Positions 1 through 9,412 of a stretch of 64,000 nt of DNA are shown here, one piece after another (the stretch's first letter is position 1; every line of letters begins with the position of its first letter). Both the position numbers and the translations under genes were made by a program. This DNA is from Pseudescherichia vulneris NBRC 102420. Lineage in GTDB: Bacteria; Pseudomonadota; Gammaproteobacteria; Enterobacterales; Enterobacteriaceae. The notes below the pieces were generated by a model that did not search any database, was not told the DNA's origin, and was given only the letters and a program-made list of their open reading frames with translations. The stretch spans positions 1 to 64,000 of the forward strand of contig NZ_BBMZ01000012.1 in assembly GCF_000759795.1 (NCBI RefSeq), read 5' to 3'.

Positions 1-8
1 GAGGTATG

Positions 9-38
9 TAGGCCCGCGTAAGCGTAGCGCCACCGGGC
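9..38. repeat. REP-like palindrome
   Basis: A GC-rich imperfect palindrome with the arms GGCCCG and CGGGC flanking a GTAGCGC core, directly after the stop of the acyltransferase gene. This is the usual form and position of enterobacterial REP units; several more occur in this window. Confidence 0.6.
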
Positions 39-39
39 A

Positions 40-1749
40 TTAACCCGGCATCAGATGCGCACCGATGTAGCGCGCATAGCGCTGGCTTTTCAGATGGGTG
101 AGATCCACCAGCACCAGACCGTCCACGCAGTGGTTGAAGTCCGGATCGCTACCGAAGTCGATAAACTGAACGCCGCCCGGCGTGCACAGCTCTGAATACT
201 GCTTGTAGAGCGGAGGAATGCCGCAGCCCAGGTTGCCGAGCAGCGACTTCAGGCGGGTAAGATCCTCGGTGTAATCGTCGCCGGTAAACTGGGCCAGCAC
301 CTCAGGAAGCGAGGCAGGCCAGGGGCGACGGGAGGCGGCCAGCGGATGCACTGGTGGAAACCAGAGGCGGTAGAAGGCCACCAGCAGATCCCGCGCCGCC
401 GGAGGCAGGCCGCCGGAGATCGACACCGGGCCGAAGAGATAGCGGTACTGCGGGTAGCGCGCCAGGTATGCGCCAATGCCCGACCAGAGGTAGTCCAGTC
501 CGCGACGGCCCCAGTAGCGCGGCTGAATAAAGCTACGTCCGAGCTCAATGCCATGCTGTAAAATATCATCCATTTTATCGTCATAGTGGAACAGGCTGTA
601 GCTGTACAGCCCGCCCAATCCCTGCTGCGCCACCTGCTGCGCCGTGGGCATAAAGCGGTACGCGCCGACAATCTCCAGATCCGCCTCATCCCATAAGATC
701 AAATGCAAATAGTCATCGTCATAGCGGTCGATGTCACGCCGCTGCCCGCTGCCTTCCCCCACGGCGCGAAAGGCGATCTCCCGCAGCCGACCTAGCTCGC
801 GTAGCACCGGGACATCCTCCTCGCCGTTGCGCTGCCAGAGGTAGATGGTCTTGCCGTCCGTGGTCTGGCCGAGGCACTCCGCCTGTGCCAGGGCGCGTTT
901 CAGGAGTAGCCGCGGCTCCGGCCGGGCGATGGCGCACTCGGTTTTAAACAGCCCCGGCAGACCTTTGCCCAGACGGATAACGTGCTGGCGACACCGCTCC
1001 GCCGTCTCACGAACGCTGGCGTGCGGATTATGCAGGCTCTCCCAGGGGATGCGCTGGCCGAGGGTGATGGGCAGGCTGCTGCCCTGGCGGCGAAACATCT
1101 GCTGCATCAGCAGCAGCATCGGCAGGGTAGAGGAGATCAGCGTGCTGGCGTAGAAGAGCGGGCTGTTGTGAGCGCGAATAAACACCGGCAGCAGCGGTGT
1201 ACGAAACTTTGCCGCCAGCTTCACGAAGCCGCTGTGCCAGGCGTTGTCGCCAATACCGTGGCGGGTCAGGCGCGACACTTCGCCCGCTGGAAAGAAGATC
1301 AGCACGCCGCCCTGCTGGAGCTGCGTTTCCATCTGCAGCAGCGAGGATTTACGCGTGCGTCCGCCCAGGTTATCGACGGGAATAAACAGCGAGCTGAGCG
1401 GCTGAAGATGGGTCAGCATCCGGTTGGTAACGACTTTGACATCCCGCCGCACGCGGGAGACGGCATGAAGCAGAGTGAGGCCGTCGAGGGTGCCGGTGGG
1501 ATGGTTGGCGACAATGATGAGTGGGCCATGCTCGGGGATCTGCTCAAGGTCGTGGGCGGAGAGGGTGCTGCGAATGCGAAGGTACTCAAGGATCTGCTCG
1601 ACCATATCCAGCCCCTTCAGGTGGCGATGGCGGGCGGCGAACTGCTGAAATTCCTCCTCGTAGAGCAGGCGTTTTAGCAGATTGCGTTGCCAGGGGGCGG
1701 GCCTGGCCTGAGGCCAGAGGTCATCAAGAACGCTGTCGAGACTAAACAT
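40..1749 (-). CDS. OlsF-like bifunctional acyltransferase (putative ornithine lipid synthase)
   Basis: A 569-residue two-domain acyltransferase. The N-terminal half is PlsC-like: an acceptor motif NHPTGTLD with His83 and Asp89, and a later FPAGEVS block at about residues 153-159. The C-terminal half (from about residue 320) resembles the hemolysin/OlsB type of GNAT N-acyltransferase (REIAF...YDDDYLHLILWD...GAYRF). This order, O-acyltransferase then N-acyltransferase, is that of OlsF, which makes ornithine lipid from ornithine and acyl donors in Serratia and Flavobacterium. The start has a good SD (GGAGGAG). It lies upstream of hemB on the same strand, separated by a REP unit, and has no counterpart at this site in E. 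coli K-12. The fold call is firm; the substrate is inferred. Confidence 0.72.
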   Translation of the reverse strand: MFSLDSVLDDLWPQARPAPWQRNLLKRLLYEEEFQQFAARHRHLKGLDMVEQILEYLRIRSTLSAHDLEQIPEHGPLIIVANHPTGTLDGLTLLHAVSRVRRDVKVVTNRMLTHLQPLSSLFIPVDNLGGRTRKSSLLQMETQLQQGGVLIFFPAGEVSRLTRHGIGDNAWHSGFVKLAAKFRTPLLPVFIRAHNSPLFYASTLISSTLPMLLLMQQMFRRQGSSLPITLGQRIPWESLHNPHASVRETAERCRQHVIRLGKGLPGLFKTECAIARPEPRLLLKRALAQAECLGQTTDGKTIYLWQRNGEEDVPVLRELGRLREIAFRAVGEGSGQRRDIDRYDDDYLHLILWDEADLEIVGAYRFMPTAQQVAQQGLGGLYSYSLFHYDDKMDDILQHGIELGRSFIQPRYWGRRGLDYLWSGIGAYLARYPQYRYLFGPVSISGGLPPAARDLLVAFYRLWFPPVHPLAASRRPWPASLPEVLAQFTGDDYTEDLTRLKSLLGNLGCGIPPLYKQYSELCTPGGVQFIDFGSDPDFNHCVDGLVLVDLTHLKSQRYARYIGAHLMPG

Positions 1750-1826
1750 GGTGGCTCCTCCATCCGTCTTAGGCAGACAGTAGAAGGACGAGATGTTGTT
1801 TATGTGACAGAGAGGTGAACTTTAGG

Positions 1827-1856
1827 ATGCCCGGCACGCAGAGCGCCACCGGGCAC
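1827..1856. repeat. REP-like palindrome
   Basis: A palindrome with arms ATGCCCGG and CCGGGCA around a GCGC core, in the 113-bp gap between hemB and the acyltransferase gene. Confidence 0.65.
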
Positions 1857-1862
1857 GGCGGT

Positions 1863-2837
1863 TTAACGTAGGATTTTCCGTTCGGCCAGATCCAGCGCGA
1901 AGTAGCTGAAGATCAGATCCGCACCGGCGCGTTTGATCGCACCAAGGCTTTCGAGGATCACTTTGTCCTCATCGATAGCCCCGGCCTGGGCAGCAAACTT
2001 GATCATCGCATACTCACCGCTGACCTGATACGCGCCGAGAGGCAGCTCGGTACGCTCGCGGATATCGCGCAGGATGTCGAGGTACGCGCCTGCGGGCTTA
2101 ACCATCAGGCAGTCTGCGCCCTGTGCTTCGTCAAGCAGCGACTCGCGGATCGCTTCCCGGCGGTTCATCGGGTTCATCTGGTAGGTTTTACGATCGCCCT
2201 TCAGTGCCGTTCCGGCTGCTTCACGGAACGGGCCGTAGAAGGAGGAGGCGAACTTGGTAGAGTAGGACATGATCGCCGTATCGGTAAAGCCTGCGGCATC
2301 CAGCGCCTGACGGATCGCCTGCACCTGGCCGTCCATTGCGGCAGACGGAGCGATGAAATCAGCCCCGGCGGCAGCGGCAACCACCGCCTGCTTGCCCAGG
2401 TTGAGCAGGGTTGCGTCGTTGTCCACGCCGTGATCGCACAGCACGCCGCAGTGACCGTGGGAGGTGTACTCGCAGAAACAGGTGTCGGACATGACCACCA
2501 TCTCCGGTACCGCGTCCTTACAGATCCGCGACATACGCGCTACCAAGCCATCCTCTTTCCAGGCATCGCTGCCGGTGGCGTCGGTGTGGTGGGAAATACC
2601 AAACGTCATGACCGAGCGAATGCCCGCGTTGGCGAAGCGCTCGATCTCACGGGCGAGATACTTCTCCGGAATGCGCACCACGCCCGGCATGGCCTCGATG
2701 GCTTTATAGTCGTCCAGCTCTTCTTCAACAAAGATAGGCAACACGAAGTCATTGAGGCTCAGCGTTGTCTCTTCAAACATGGCGCGCAGTGCGGGAGACT
2801 TGCGCAGGCGGCGCGGGCGGGTAATTAAATCGGTCAT
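1863..2837 (-). CDS. hemB: Delta-aminolevulinic acid dehydratase (porphobilinogen synthase)
   Basis: A cytosolic enzyme that condenses two 5-aminolevulinate molecules to porphobilinogen, an early step of haem synthesis. The 324 residues equal the E. coli length. The Zn-binding cysteines are visible in [14 protein letters not shown] (Cys120, 122, 130). The two catalytic lysines are Lys195 in SYSTKFASS and Lys247 in MVKPAGAY. It has its own gap to ampH upstream (100 bp) and probably its own promoter. Confidence 0.98.
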   Translation of the reverse strand: MTDLITRPRRLRKSPALRAMFEETTLSLNDFVLPIFVEEELDDYKAIEAMPGVVRIPEKYLAREIERFANAGIRSVMTFGISHHTDATGSDAWKEDGLVARMSRICKDAVPEMVVMSDTCFCEYTSHGHCGVLCDHGVDNDATLLNLGKQAVVAAAAGADFIAPSAAMDGQVQAIRQALDAAGFTDTAIMSYSTKFASSFYGPFREAAGTALKGDRKTYQMNPMNRREAIRESLLDEAQGADCLMVKPAGAYLDILRDIRERTELPLGAYQVSGEYAMIKFAAQAGAIDEDKVILESLGAIKRAGADLIFSYFALDLAERKILR

Positions 2838-2937
2838 GGTATGCCTGAGGTTGGTGAGTCAGAGGGCTATTATAACCCAATCAACTCCGGGGTGTTTCGC
2901 CAAAACAGGCGTTAACCACCCCGGAGCGGGGAGCGGA

Positions 2938-4104
2938 TCAGGAGGCCGGGACGATCTGCGGCTGGTTGCCGCTCAGCTCGCTGACCAGGTCGTTAACCCC
3001 GTCGCTCATATTTTTAAAGCGGGTCAGCGGAGAGCGGGTCACCACCACGAAAACGCCAACGTTGCTCTTGGGGATCATCGCCATATAGGTAATAAATCCA
3101 CCGCCGCCGCCGGTTTTTTGGATAATCCCCGGTCGGCCATCTTTTGGTGACATATAGACCCAGCCCAGCCCCAGCGCGTCGGCTTTACCCGGCACGTCCA
3201 TACCTATCACGCGGGTCAACTGGGCGCGCTGGTAGATAAGGGTCTGCATCCGGTCGGCCTGGTTGCTACGGGCGTAGAAGTCCGAAGAGAGGAATTGCTG
3301 CATCCAGCGCATCATATCTCCCGGCGTGGAGTAGACGCCGCCGCTGCCGATTGCCGCCAGGGTGTTATCGCAGGGGCTGGCCCCTTTCTCCGCCACCATC
3401 AGGCGTCGGCACTGATCCGGCGAGGGGGTAAAGGTGGTGTCCTTCATCCCCAGCGGGCGTGCGATCTGCTCATCAAACAGCTGCGGGTAGGGCTTACCGG
3501 CGGCGTTGGCTAGTGCATCGGCCAGCAGGTCAAAGGCGAGGTTTGAGTAGGCCGCCTGTGAGCCGGGGGCCGTTTTCAGCGTGGCGGTAGAGAGCCAGTT
3601 CCAGCGCTGATCGCGCGTCGGCCAGGTAAAGACCGAGCGTTGCGCCGCGCCGCCGGGCTGCTCGCGGGGCAGGGCGCTGGTGTGGGTCGCGAGGTTCACC
3701 AGGGTGATCGGCGTTCCCTGCCAGCTCGGCACCCGCGCACCGGGAGGCGCATACTTACTGAGCGGATCGTTGAGCTTCACCACGCCCTGGTCGAGCAGCT
3801 TCACCAGCATTTCGCTGGTCATCAGCTTGGAGATAGAGGCGATGCGGATCAGCGAGTCGAGCTGCGGACGCACGTTGTTGCCCGGACGCGTTTCACCGAA
3901 GCTGCGAAACACGCGCTGGTTGCCGTCGATCGCCACCATCGCCATGCCGGTCGCGCCGCTGCCATAGAAGATATGGTTGGCATAGCGATCGACAATATCG
4001 GACGCAAATTCGGGATCGGGAGAGGTCTGTGCCGCATTTACTGATGAAAAGGTCAGGGCGCACAACAGGGTGGATAAGAGCAGGCAACGTTTCAACGACA
4101 GCAT
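2938..4104 (-). CDS. ampH: D-alanyl-D-alanine carboxypeptidase/endopeptidase AmpH
   Basis: A penicillin-binding protein of the class C beta-lactamase fold that trims and recycles peptidoglycan. 388 residues with an N-terminal signal peptide (hydrophobic stretch ending near VNAAQ). The three serine-hydrolase motifs are present: SxxK at Ser90-Lys93 (SISK), YSN at 187-189, and KTG in QKTGGGGGF near the C-terminus. Nearly identical to E. coli AmpH. No strong SD precedes the chosen ATG, so the start could lie a few codons downstream. Transcribed away from sbmA across a 238-bp gap. Confidence 0.96.
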   Translation of the reverse strand: MLSLKRCLLLSTLLCALTFSSVNAAQTSPDPEFASDIVDRYANHIFYGSGATGMAMVAIDGNQRVFRSFGETRPGNNVRPQLDSLIRIASISKLMTSEMLVKLLDQGVVKLNDPLSKYAPPGARVPSWQGTPITLVNLATHTSALPREQPGGAAQRSVFTWPTRDQRWNWLSTATLKTAPGSQAAYSNLAFDLLADALANAAGKPYPQLFDEQIARPLGMKDTTFTPSPDQCRRLMVAEKGASPCDNTLAAIGSGGVYSTPGDMMRWMQQFLSSDFYARSNQADRMQTLIYQRAQLTRVIGMDVPGKADALGLGWVYMSPKDGRPGIIQKTGGGGGFITYMAMIPKSNVGVFVVVTRSPLTRFKNMSDGVNDLVSELSGNQPQIVPAS

Positions 4105-4342
4105 CCATCACAAAAGTTAAAGAGATAGAGGGTATTTATACTACTTACCGGCCCGATGCAAAGCCCGGAAAAGCGCTTTATTTTGCGGTCAAGCGTAACG
4201 CCGGGTAAACAGACGCTTTTTTCCTGCAACACAATGTCTTCTTTTGACATAGCGCGCTTGTGGTAATCTCACTGGCTTCGGTATTTTCATACCCATAGCG
4301 AATTAACCACACAATAAGAGTGAGCCGTCGCAGGAGTATTTC

Positions 4343-5563
4343 ATGTTTAAATCTTTTTTCCCCAAGCCGGGACCGTTTTTGCTCTCGGCGATCCTGTGGT
4401 CGCTGATCGCCGTCATCTTCTGGCAGGCGGGCGGCGGGGATTGGTTAACCCGTATTTTAGGGGCGTCTAAAGAGACCCCAATAGGCGCGTCGCGCTTCTG
4501 GTCCGGCAGCTTCCTGATTTTTTATGCTTACTACGCCCTGTGCGTGGGTGCGTTTGCCCTGTTCTGGTTTACCTACGCCCCACACCGTTGGCAGCGCTGG
4601 TCGATTCTTGGCACCGCGCTGATTATCTTTGTCACCTGGTTTATGGTCGAGGTCAGCGTGGCGATCAACGCCTGGTATGCGCCGTTTTACGATCTGATCC
4701 AGCGCGCCCTCAGCGCGCCGCATAAGGTGACCATCGACCAGTTCTACCGTGAAACAGGCGTGTTCCTTGGCATCGCGATGATTGCGGTTACCGTTGCGGT
4801 GTTGAATAACTTCTTCGTCAGCCACTACGTTTTCCGCTGGCGTACCGCGATGAACGAATACTACATGGCCAACTGGCATCGCCTGCGCCATATTGAGGGC
4901 GCGGCCCAGCGTGTACAGGAGGACACCATGCGGTTCTCCTCAACGCTGGAGGATATGGGCGTCAGCCTGCTCAACGCGATAATGAAGCTGATCGCGTTTC
5001 TGCCGATCCTCGTGGCCCTGTCGCCGCATGTGCCGGAGCTGCCGATCGTCGGCCACGTCCCCTACGGGCTGGTGATCGCCGCCATTGTCTGGTCGTTGGT
5101 GGGAACCGGCCTGCTGGCAGTGGTGGGGATCAAGCTGCCGGGGCTGGAGTTTAAGAACCAGCGCGTCGAAGCGGCCTACCGTAAAGAGCTGGTCTATGGC
5201 GAGGACGATCCTGAGCGCGCCTCGCCCCCTACCGTGCGCGAGCTGTTTGGGGCGGTGCGGCGGAACTACTTCCGCCTCTACTTCCACTACATGTATTTCA
5301 ACATTGCGCGCATTTTCTATCTGCAAATCGACAACGTTTTCGGCCTGTTCCTGCTGTTTCCGTCGATGGTTGCCGGTACGATTACGCTCGGCCTGATGAC
5401 CCAGATCACCAACGTTTTCGACCAGGTGCGCAGCTCGTTCCAGTACCTGATCAACTCCTGGACCACGCTGGTAGAACTGATGTCTATCTATAAGCGTTTA
5501 CGTACCTTTGAGCGTGAACTTGACGGTGAGGATGTGGTACACGCGACAACTTCACTCAGCTAA
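4343..5563 (+). CDS. sbmA: Inner-membrane peptide transporter SbmA
   Basis: An inner-membrane, proton-driven transporter that imports microcin B17, microcin J25, bleomycin and proline-rich antimicrobial peptides. 406 residues, E. coli length, with several hydrophobic segments (for example residues about 10-28, 55-80, 90-110) and the SbmA/BacA family signature [13 protein letters not shown] near residue 170. SD AGGAG lies eight bases before the ATG. The stop overlaps an ATG, placing yaiW immediately downstream in one operon, as in E. coli. Confidence 0.97.
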   Translation: MFKSFFPKPGPFLLSAILWSLIAVIFWQAGGGDWLTRILGASKETPIGASRFWSGSFLIFYAYYALCVGAFALFWFTYAPHRWQRWSILGTALIIFVTWFMVEVSVAINAWYAPFYDLIQRALSAPHKVTIDQFYRETGVFLGIAMIAVTVAVLNNFFVSHYVFRWRTAMNEYYMANWHRLRHIEGAAQRVQEDTMRFSSTLEDMGVSLLNAIMKLIAFLPILVALSPHVPELPIVGHVPYGLVIAAIVWSLVGTGLLAVVGIKLPGLEFKNQRVEAAYRKELVYGEDDPERASPPTVRELFGAVRRNYFRLYFHYMYFNIARIFYLQIDNVFGLFLLFPSMVAGTITLGLMTQITNVFDQVRSSFQYLINSWTTLVELMSIYKRLRTFERELDGEDVVHATTSLS

Positions 5564-5577
5564 TGACCGGAGCGGCT

Positions 5578-6666
5578 ATGCAAGCATCACGCAGTTTAAC
5601 CCTGCTGGCGGGGGCGATCCTCGTCGGCTGTAGCACCTCGCAACCGCCACCCCTCAAAGAGGGCGAGAAGGCGGTGGACGTGGCGAAGCTGGTGCGGCAG
5701 AAGATCCCTGCCAGCGTAAAGGATCGTGACGCCTGGGCAGAGGATCTTGCCACCGCGTTCAAGAGCCAGTCTCTTGCGCCGACGCGGGAGAACGTCTGCT
5801 CGGTGCTGGCGGTGGCGCAGCAGGAGTCGAACTACCAGGCCGATCCTGCCGTACCGGGTCTAAACAAAATCGCCTGGCAGGAGATTGAGAAGCGCGCCGG
5901 GCGGCTGCACATTCCCGCTTTTGTGGTGCGCACCGCGCTAAAGGTTCCCTCGCCCAACGGCAAAAGCTACGCCGAGCGGCTCGATAACGTCAAAACCGAG
6001 AAGCAGCTTAGCGCGATCTTCGACGACCTGATTAATATCGTTCCGCTGGGACAGACCCTGTTTGGCTCTCTTAATCCGGTGCACACCGGCGGGCCGATGC
6101 AGGTCAGCATCGCCTTTGCCGAGCAGCATACCCGAGGTTATCCGTGGAAGATGGAGGGCACCGTACGTCAGGAGGTCTTCTCCCGGCGCGGCGGCCTGTG
6201 GTTCGGGACCTACCATCTGCTTAACTACCCGGCCAGCTACAGCGAGCCGCTCTACCGCTTCGCCGACTTTAACGCTGGCTGGTACGCCAGCCGCAATGCC
6301 GCTTTCCAGAGCGCGGTCAGCAAGGCCAGCGGCGTGAAGCTGGCGCTGGACGGCGATGTGATCCTCTACGGCAGCCGTGAGGCGGGCAGCACCGAGCGGG
6401 CGGTGCGCAAGCTAGGGCCGCAGCTGGGCCTCAGCGACGCCGAGATCCGCGATCAGCTGGAGCAGGGCGATCGCCAGGAGTTTGAGAAGACAGAACTCTA
6501 CAAAGGGGTCTATCGTTTGGCGGAGAAGAAGAGTGGGAAGACGCTACCAAGAGCGCTGCTGCCGGGGATCCAGCTTGAGAGCCCGAAGATCACCCGCAAC
6601 CTGACAACGGCCTGGTTTGCGAAGCGCGTGGACGATCGTCGGGCGCGCTGTATGCAAGCGAATTAA
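5578..6666 (+). CDS. yaiW: Outer-membrane-associated lipoprotein YaiW (DUF1615)
   Basis: A lipoprotein that in E. coli works with SbmA in uptake of proline-rich peptides. The N-terminus MQASRSLTLLAGAILVGC is a type II signal peptide with a lipobox ending in Cys18. The rest matches YaiW throughout (conserved NPVHTGGPMQVSIAFAEQH and SRRGGLWFGTYHLLNYPASY). I chose the ATG with an SD (CGGAG) five bases ahead. An upstream in-frame ATG at 5563, overlapping the sbmA stop, would add five residues but lacks an SD. Co-transcribed with sbmA. Confidence 0.93.
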   Translation: MQASRSLTLLAGAILVGCSTSQPPPLKEGEKAVDVAKLVRQKIPASVKDRDAWAEDLATAFKSQSLAPTRENVCSVLAVAQQESNYQADPAVPGLNKIAWQEIEKRAGRLHIPAFVVRTALKVPSPNGKSYAERLDNVKTEKQLSAIFDDLINIVPLGQTLFGSLNPVHTGGPMQVSIAFAEQHTRGYPWKMEGTVRQEVFSRRGGLWFGTYHLLNYPASYSEPLYRFADFNAGWYASRNAAFQSAVSKASGVKLALDGDVILYGSREAGSTERAVRKLGPQLGLSDAEIRDQLEQGDRQEFEKTELYKGVYRLAEKKSGKTLPRALLPGIQLESPKITRNLTTAWFAKRVDDRRARCMQAN

Positions 6667-6684
6667 TTTACTTACGGCGTCACG

Positions 6685-6984
6685 TTAATAGTGACGCCAG
6701 CGCAGCAGCAGGGCGATAACGCCAAGCAGGGCGCTGCCAATGAGAAACGGAACCAGACCAAAAATCGTGCCCACGCCAAGTCCCATATCAATGCGTGGCC
6801 GGTTGCTTTCCTGCATCTGCATCAGATTTTCAAACACGCCAGGGGCATGTATCAGCGCATTCAGCAGTTGCGCACCCGCCCAGAAGCAGAGCAGCACGAA
6901 GACAGCATAAGCGATATTGCCCGGCGTGGAGGCGTCTCGTTTCTTCTCGTTGGCAAAGGGCTTCGACATCATAAATTCTGCCAT
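6685..6984 (-). CDS. yaiY: Inner membrane protein YaiY (DUF2755)
   Basis: A 99-residue protein with two hydrophobic segments (around residues 26-48 and 70-92). It matches E. coli YaiY strongly ([24 protein letters not shown] and [17 protein letters not shown]). Function unknown. A clear SD (GGAGGT) precedes the start. It converges with yaiW, leaving 18 bp between the stops. Confidence 0.93.
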   Translation of the reverse strand: MAEFMMSKPFANEKKRDASTPGNIAYAVFVLLCFWAGAQLLNALIHAPGVFENLMQMQESNRPRIDMGLGVGTIFGLVPFLIGSALLGVIALLLRWRHY

Positions 6985-7239
6985 AGTGACCTCCGATACG
7001 CGTTATTGAGCTGGTAATACACCAGTAATTCAGGCTGATTTTGACAGGTCAGGCGCATTGTCAATATCAGATTGGTGACAATTTACGCATTATTATTAGC
7101 CCTATTTAAGGTTTTACATCTCTAGTCACAAATTCATGACTTTTGTTGCGTTTTATTAACGATTTCGGATTTTCCGCATGCACCAGGGGCTTGCGGTGGG
7201 TAATATGCTGCGATGCTGTATTTCTCTACCGGAGTTGCT

Positions 7240-7461
7240 ATGAAACTGCCTGCCAAAATTCGCCGTGACTGGCACTACTACGCCTTTGCTATCGGGCTGA
7301 TCTTTATTCTTAACGGCGTGGTTGGGCTGCTGGGTTTTGAGGCGAAGGGCTGGCAAAGCTACGCGGTCGGCCTGGTCACCTGGGTGATCGGTTTCTGGCT
7401 GGCGGGGTTGATTATTCGCCGCCGTCCCGAGGAAGAGACAGCGGCAGAGTCGCAGGATTAA
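7240..7461 (+). CDS. yaiZ: Membrane protein YaiZ (DUF2754)
   Basis: A 73-residue protein beginning [20 protein letters not shown], almost the same as E. coli YaiZ, with two membrane segments (about 13-30 and 41-60) and an Arg/Glu-rich tail. Function unknown. The start is fixed by GGAG eight bases upstream; an in-frame ATG 27 bases earlier has no SD. Its stop overlaps the ddlA stop by four bases tail to tail. Confidence 0.92.
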   Translation: MKLPAKIRRDWHYYAFAIGLIFILNGVVGLLGFEAKGWQSYAVGLVTWVIGFWLAGLIIRRRPEEETAAESQD

Positions 7462-8555
7462 GCCATGGTACTTTTCAGGGTGCTATCGGCCTGATGGCGC
7501 TCTAACGCCAGATCGATCAGGCGGCTGATCAGATCGGTATAGCCGAGGCCGCTGGCCTGCCACAGCTTGGGATACATGCTGATGTTGGTAAAGCCGGGCA
7601 GGGTGTTAATCTCATTGATAATAATATCGTTGTTGTCGGTCAGGAAGACATCCACCCGCGCCATACCGGCGCACTCCAGCGTCTGGTAGGCGGCAACAGC
7701 GGTCTGGCGAATGGCTTCGTTCACTGCCGGATCGATCGCCGCCGGGATCACTACCTGCGCGCCGTTGTCATCGATGTATTTGGTATCGTAGGCATAGAAC
7801 TCGCTGTTGAGCACGATCTCACCGCAGGTGCTGGCCTGGGGATTATCGTTCCCCAGTACGGCGCACTCAATCTCCCGCCCCTTAATGCCGGTCTCTACCA
7901 CCACCTTATGATCGAAGGTAAAGGCGAGGTCGACGGCGGCATGGTACTGCGCCTCGCTGGTGACCTTGCTGACGCCTACGGACGAGCCCTGGTTAGCTGG
8001 TTTGACAAACAGCGGCAGACCCAGCTGCGCCTGCACGTCAGCAAAAGCGTATCGCTGACGGTTAGCGCGAGTGAGGGTGATGAAAGGCGCAATCTTCAGC
8101 CCGGCATCGCGAAGCAGGCGCTTGGTGACGTCTTTATCCATGCATGCCGCCGATCCGAGCACGCCGGAACCGACGAACGGCAGATTGGCCATCCTCAGCA
8201 TCCCCTGCAGGGAGCCATCTTCCCCCAGCGTGCCGTGAACGATAGGGAAGATCACATCTACCGCTGGCAGGGGCGCGCCGCTTTCGGCGTTGATAAGCTG
8301 CGCCGTCTCTCTGCCGGGAATATGCGCCACGCTGATAGCGGAAGGATTCAGCGCGATACGTGCCGGATCGCTGGCGTTCTGTAAATAGTTAGCCGCGTCG
8401 TTGACGTGCCACTGCCCCTGTTTATCAATCCCCAGCAGCAGCACCTCGAAGCGGCTCTTATCGATAGCGTCGACGATATTTTTTGCTGACTGAAGCGAGA
8501 CTTCATGCTCTGCTGATTTTCCACCAAAAACGATCCCTACCCGCATTTTTGCCAT
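7458..8555 (-). CDS. ddlA: D-alanine--D-alanine ligase A
   Basis: An ATP-grasp enzyme of the cytosol that joins two D-alanines for the peptidoglycan stem peptide. 365 residues against 364 in E. coli. Family motifs seen: the N-terminal [20 protein letters not shown], the ATP-binding [16 protein letters not shown], and the metal/substrate-binding [16 protein letters not shown] near the C-terminus. I start at the Met of [10 protein letters not shown], matching E. coli; the reading frame is open for 42 codons upstream but without similarity. Divergent from the extensin-like gene across 106 bp. Confidence 0.97.
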   Translation of the reverse strand: MAKMRVGIVFGGKSAEHEVSLQSAKNIVDAIDKSRFEVLLLGIDKQGQWHVNDAANYLQNASDPARIALNPSAISVAHIPGRETAQLINAESGAPLPAVDVIFPIVHGTLGEDGSLQGMLRMANLPFVGSGVLGSAACMDKDVTKRLLRDAGLKIAPFITLTRANRQRYAFADVQAQLGLPLFVKPANQGSSVGVSKVTSEAQYHAAVDLAFTFDHKVVVETGIKGREIECAVLGNDNPQASTCGEIVLNSEFYAYDTKYIDDNGAQVVIPAAIDPAVNEAIRQTAVAAYQTLECAGMARVDVFLTDNNDIIINEINTLPGFTNISMYPKLWQASGLGYTDLISRLIDLALERHQADSTLKSTMA

Positions 8556-8661
8556 CACCACATCCACTCTTATTATCCGGAAAAAAGATACCTTACCACG
8601 GCAAAACGCGTGATTCGCGCGCTTCTGCCATAATGTTTTTAGGTGATTAAAGGGGGAGCGC

Positions 8662-9345
8662 GTGAGAGGCACAGGAGCCATCGTTTTTTTACTTATCGTA
8701 GGGGCAGGAGTAGTGGGCTATCGTCACCTGCCCTCATACTACAACCCCTTTGCGCCGCTGCGCCTCGACGATCCGCCGGGCCGTATTACCCAATTTAAGC
8801 TTAAGCGGCTGACGCCCGAGCAGTGCGACGCCCTGCTCGTGGAGGCCAACCAAAAGAGGCTGATCGCTTCCCAGCCCGTCGCCGACAGCACCGGCACCTG
8901 TCCGCTGACCCATACCGTACGGGTACGGGATTTTGGCCCGGTTAAGCTCAGCAGCAGCTTTCTCGCCTCCTGCCCGCTGGCGCTCAGCTCGGCGCTTTTT
9001 GTGCAGCAGCAGGCCAGGCCGCTGACCGCGCGGTATATGTCCAGCGAGCTGGTGCGTATCGATCATCTTGGCAGCTATGCCTGCCGCAATATATACCATC
9101 GCGCCAACGCCCGGCTGAGTGAGCACGCCACCGCCGAGGCGCTGGACATCAGCGGCTTTCGCCTCGCCAACGGCCAGCAGGTGACGGTGCTGCGCGGCTG
9201 GAAGCAGGACAAAACCCAGCCCTGGCTGCGGGCGATGCTGAGCGCCAGCTGCGGCTACTATGGTAACGGCCTGGGGCCAGACTACAACGCCGCCCATGCC
9301 AACCATTTTCATCTGGGGATGCGTGGCTATGGGTTATGCCATTAA
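8662..9345 (+). CDS. Extensin-like C-terminal domain protein, putative LAS-type metallopeptidase
   Basis: 227 residues starting with GTG after a GGGGGAG SD. An N-terminal hydrophobic segment (residues 5-20) suggests an uncleaved membrane anchor or signal, placing the rest in the periplasm. It matches the bacterial extensin-like C-terminal family. Motifs [10 protein letters not shown] (His155-x6-Asp162) and NHFHLG (His215, His217) reproduce the H-x6-D...HxH zinc site of LAS metallopeptidases (D-Ala-D-Ala peptidases, MepA). A role in cell-wall cleavage is inferred from those motifs and from the divergent ddlA. There are six cysteines. Not at this site in E. coli K-12. Confidence 0.75.
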   Translation: MRGTGAIVFLLIVGAGVVGYRHLPSYYNPFAPLRLDDPPGRITQFKLKRLTPEQCDALLVEANQKRLIASQPVADSTGTCPLTHTVRVRDFGPVKLSSSFLASCPLALSSALFVQQQARPLTARYMSSELVRIDHLGSYACRNIYHRANARLSEHATAEALDISGFRLANGQQVTVLRGWKQDKTQPWLRAMLSASCGYYGNGLGPDYNAAHANHFHLGMRGYGLCH

Positions 9346-9412
9346 GTGCCGCTAAGCATAATCCACAGTTATGCTATGCTGGAGCCTGCTGTTAAAACCT
9401 GAATAATTGCAG

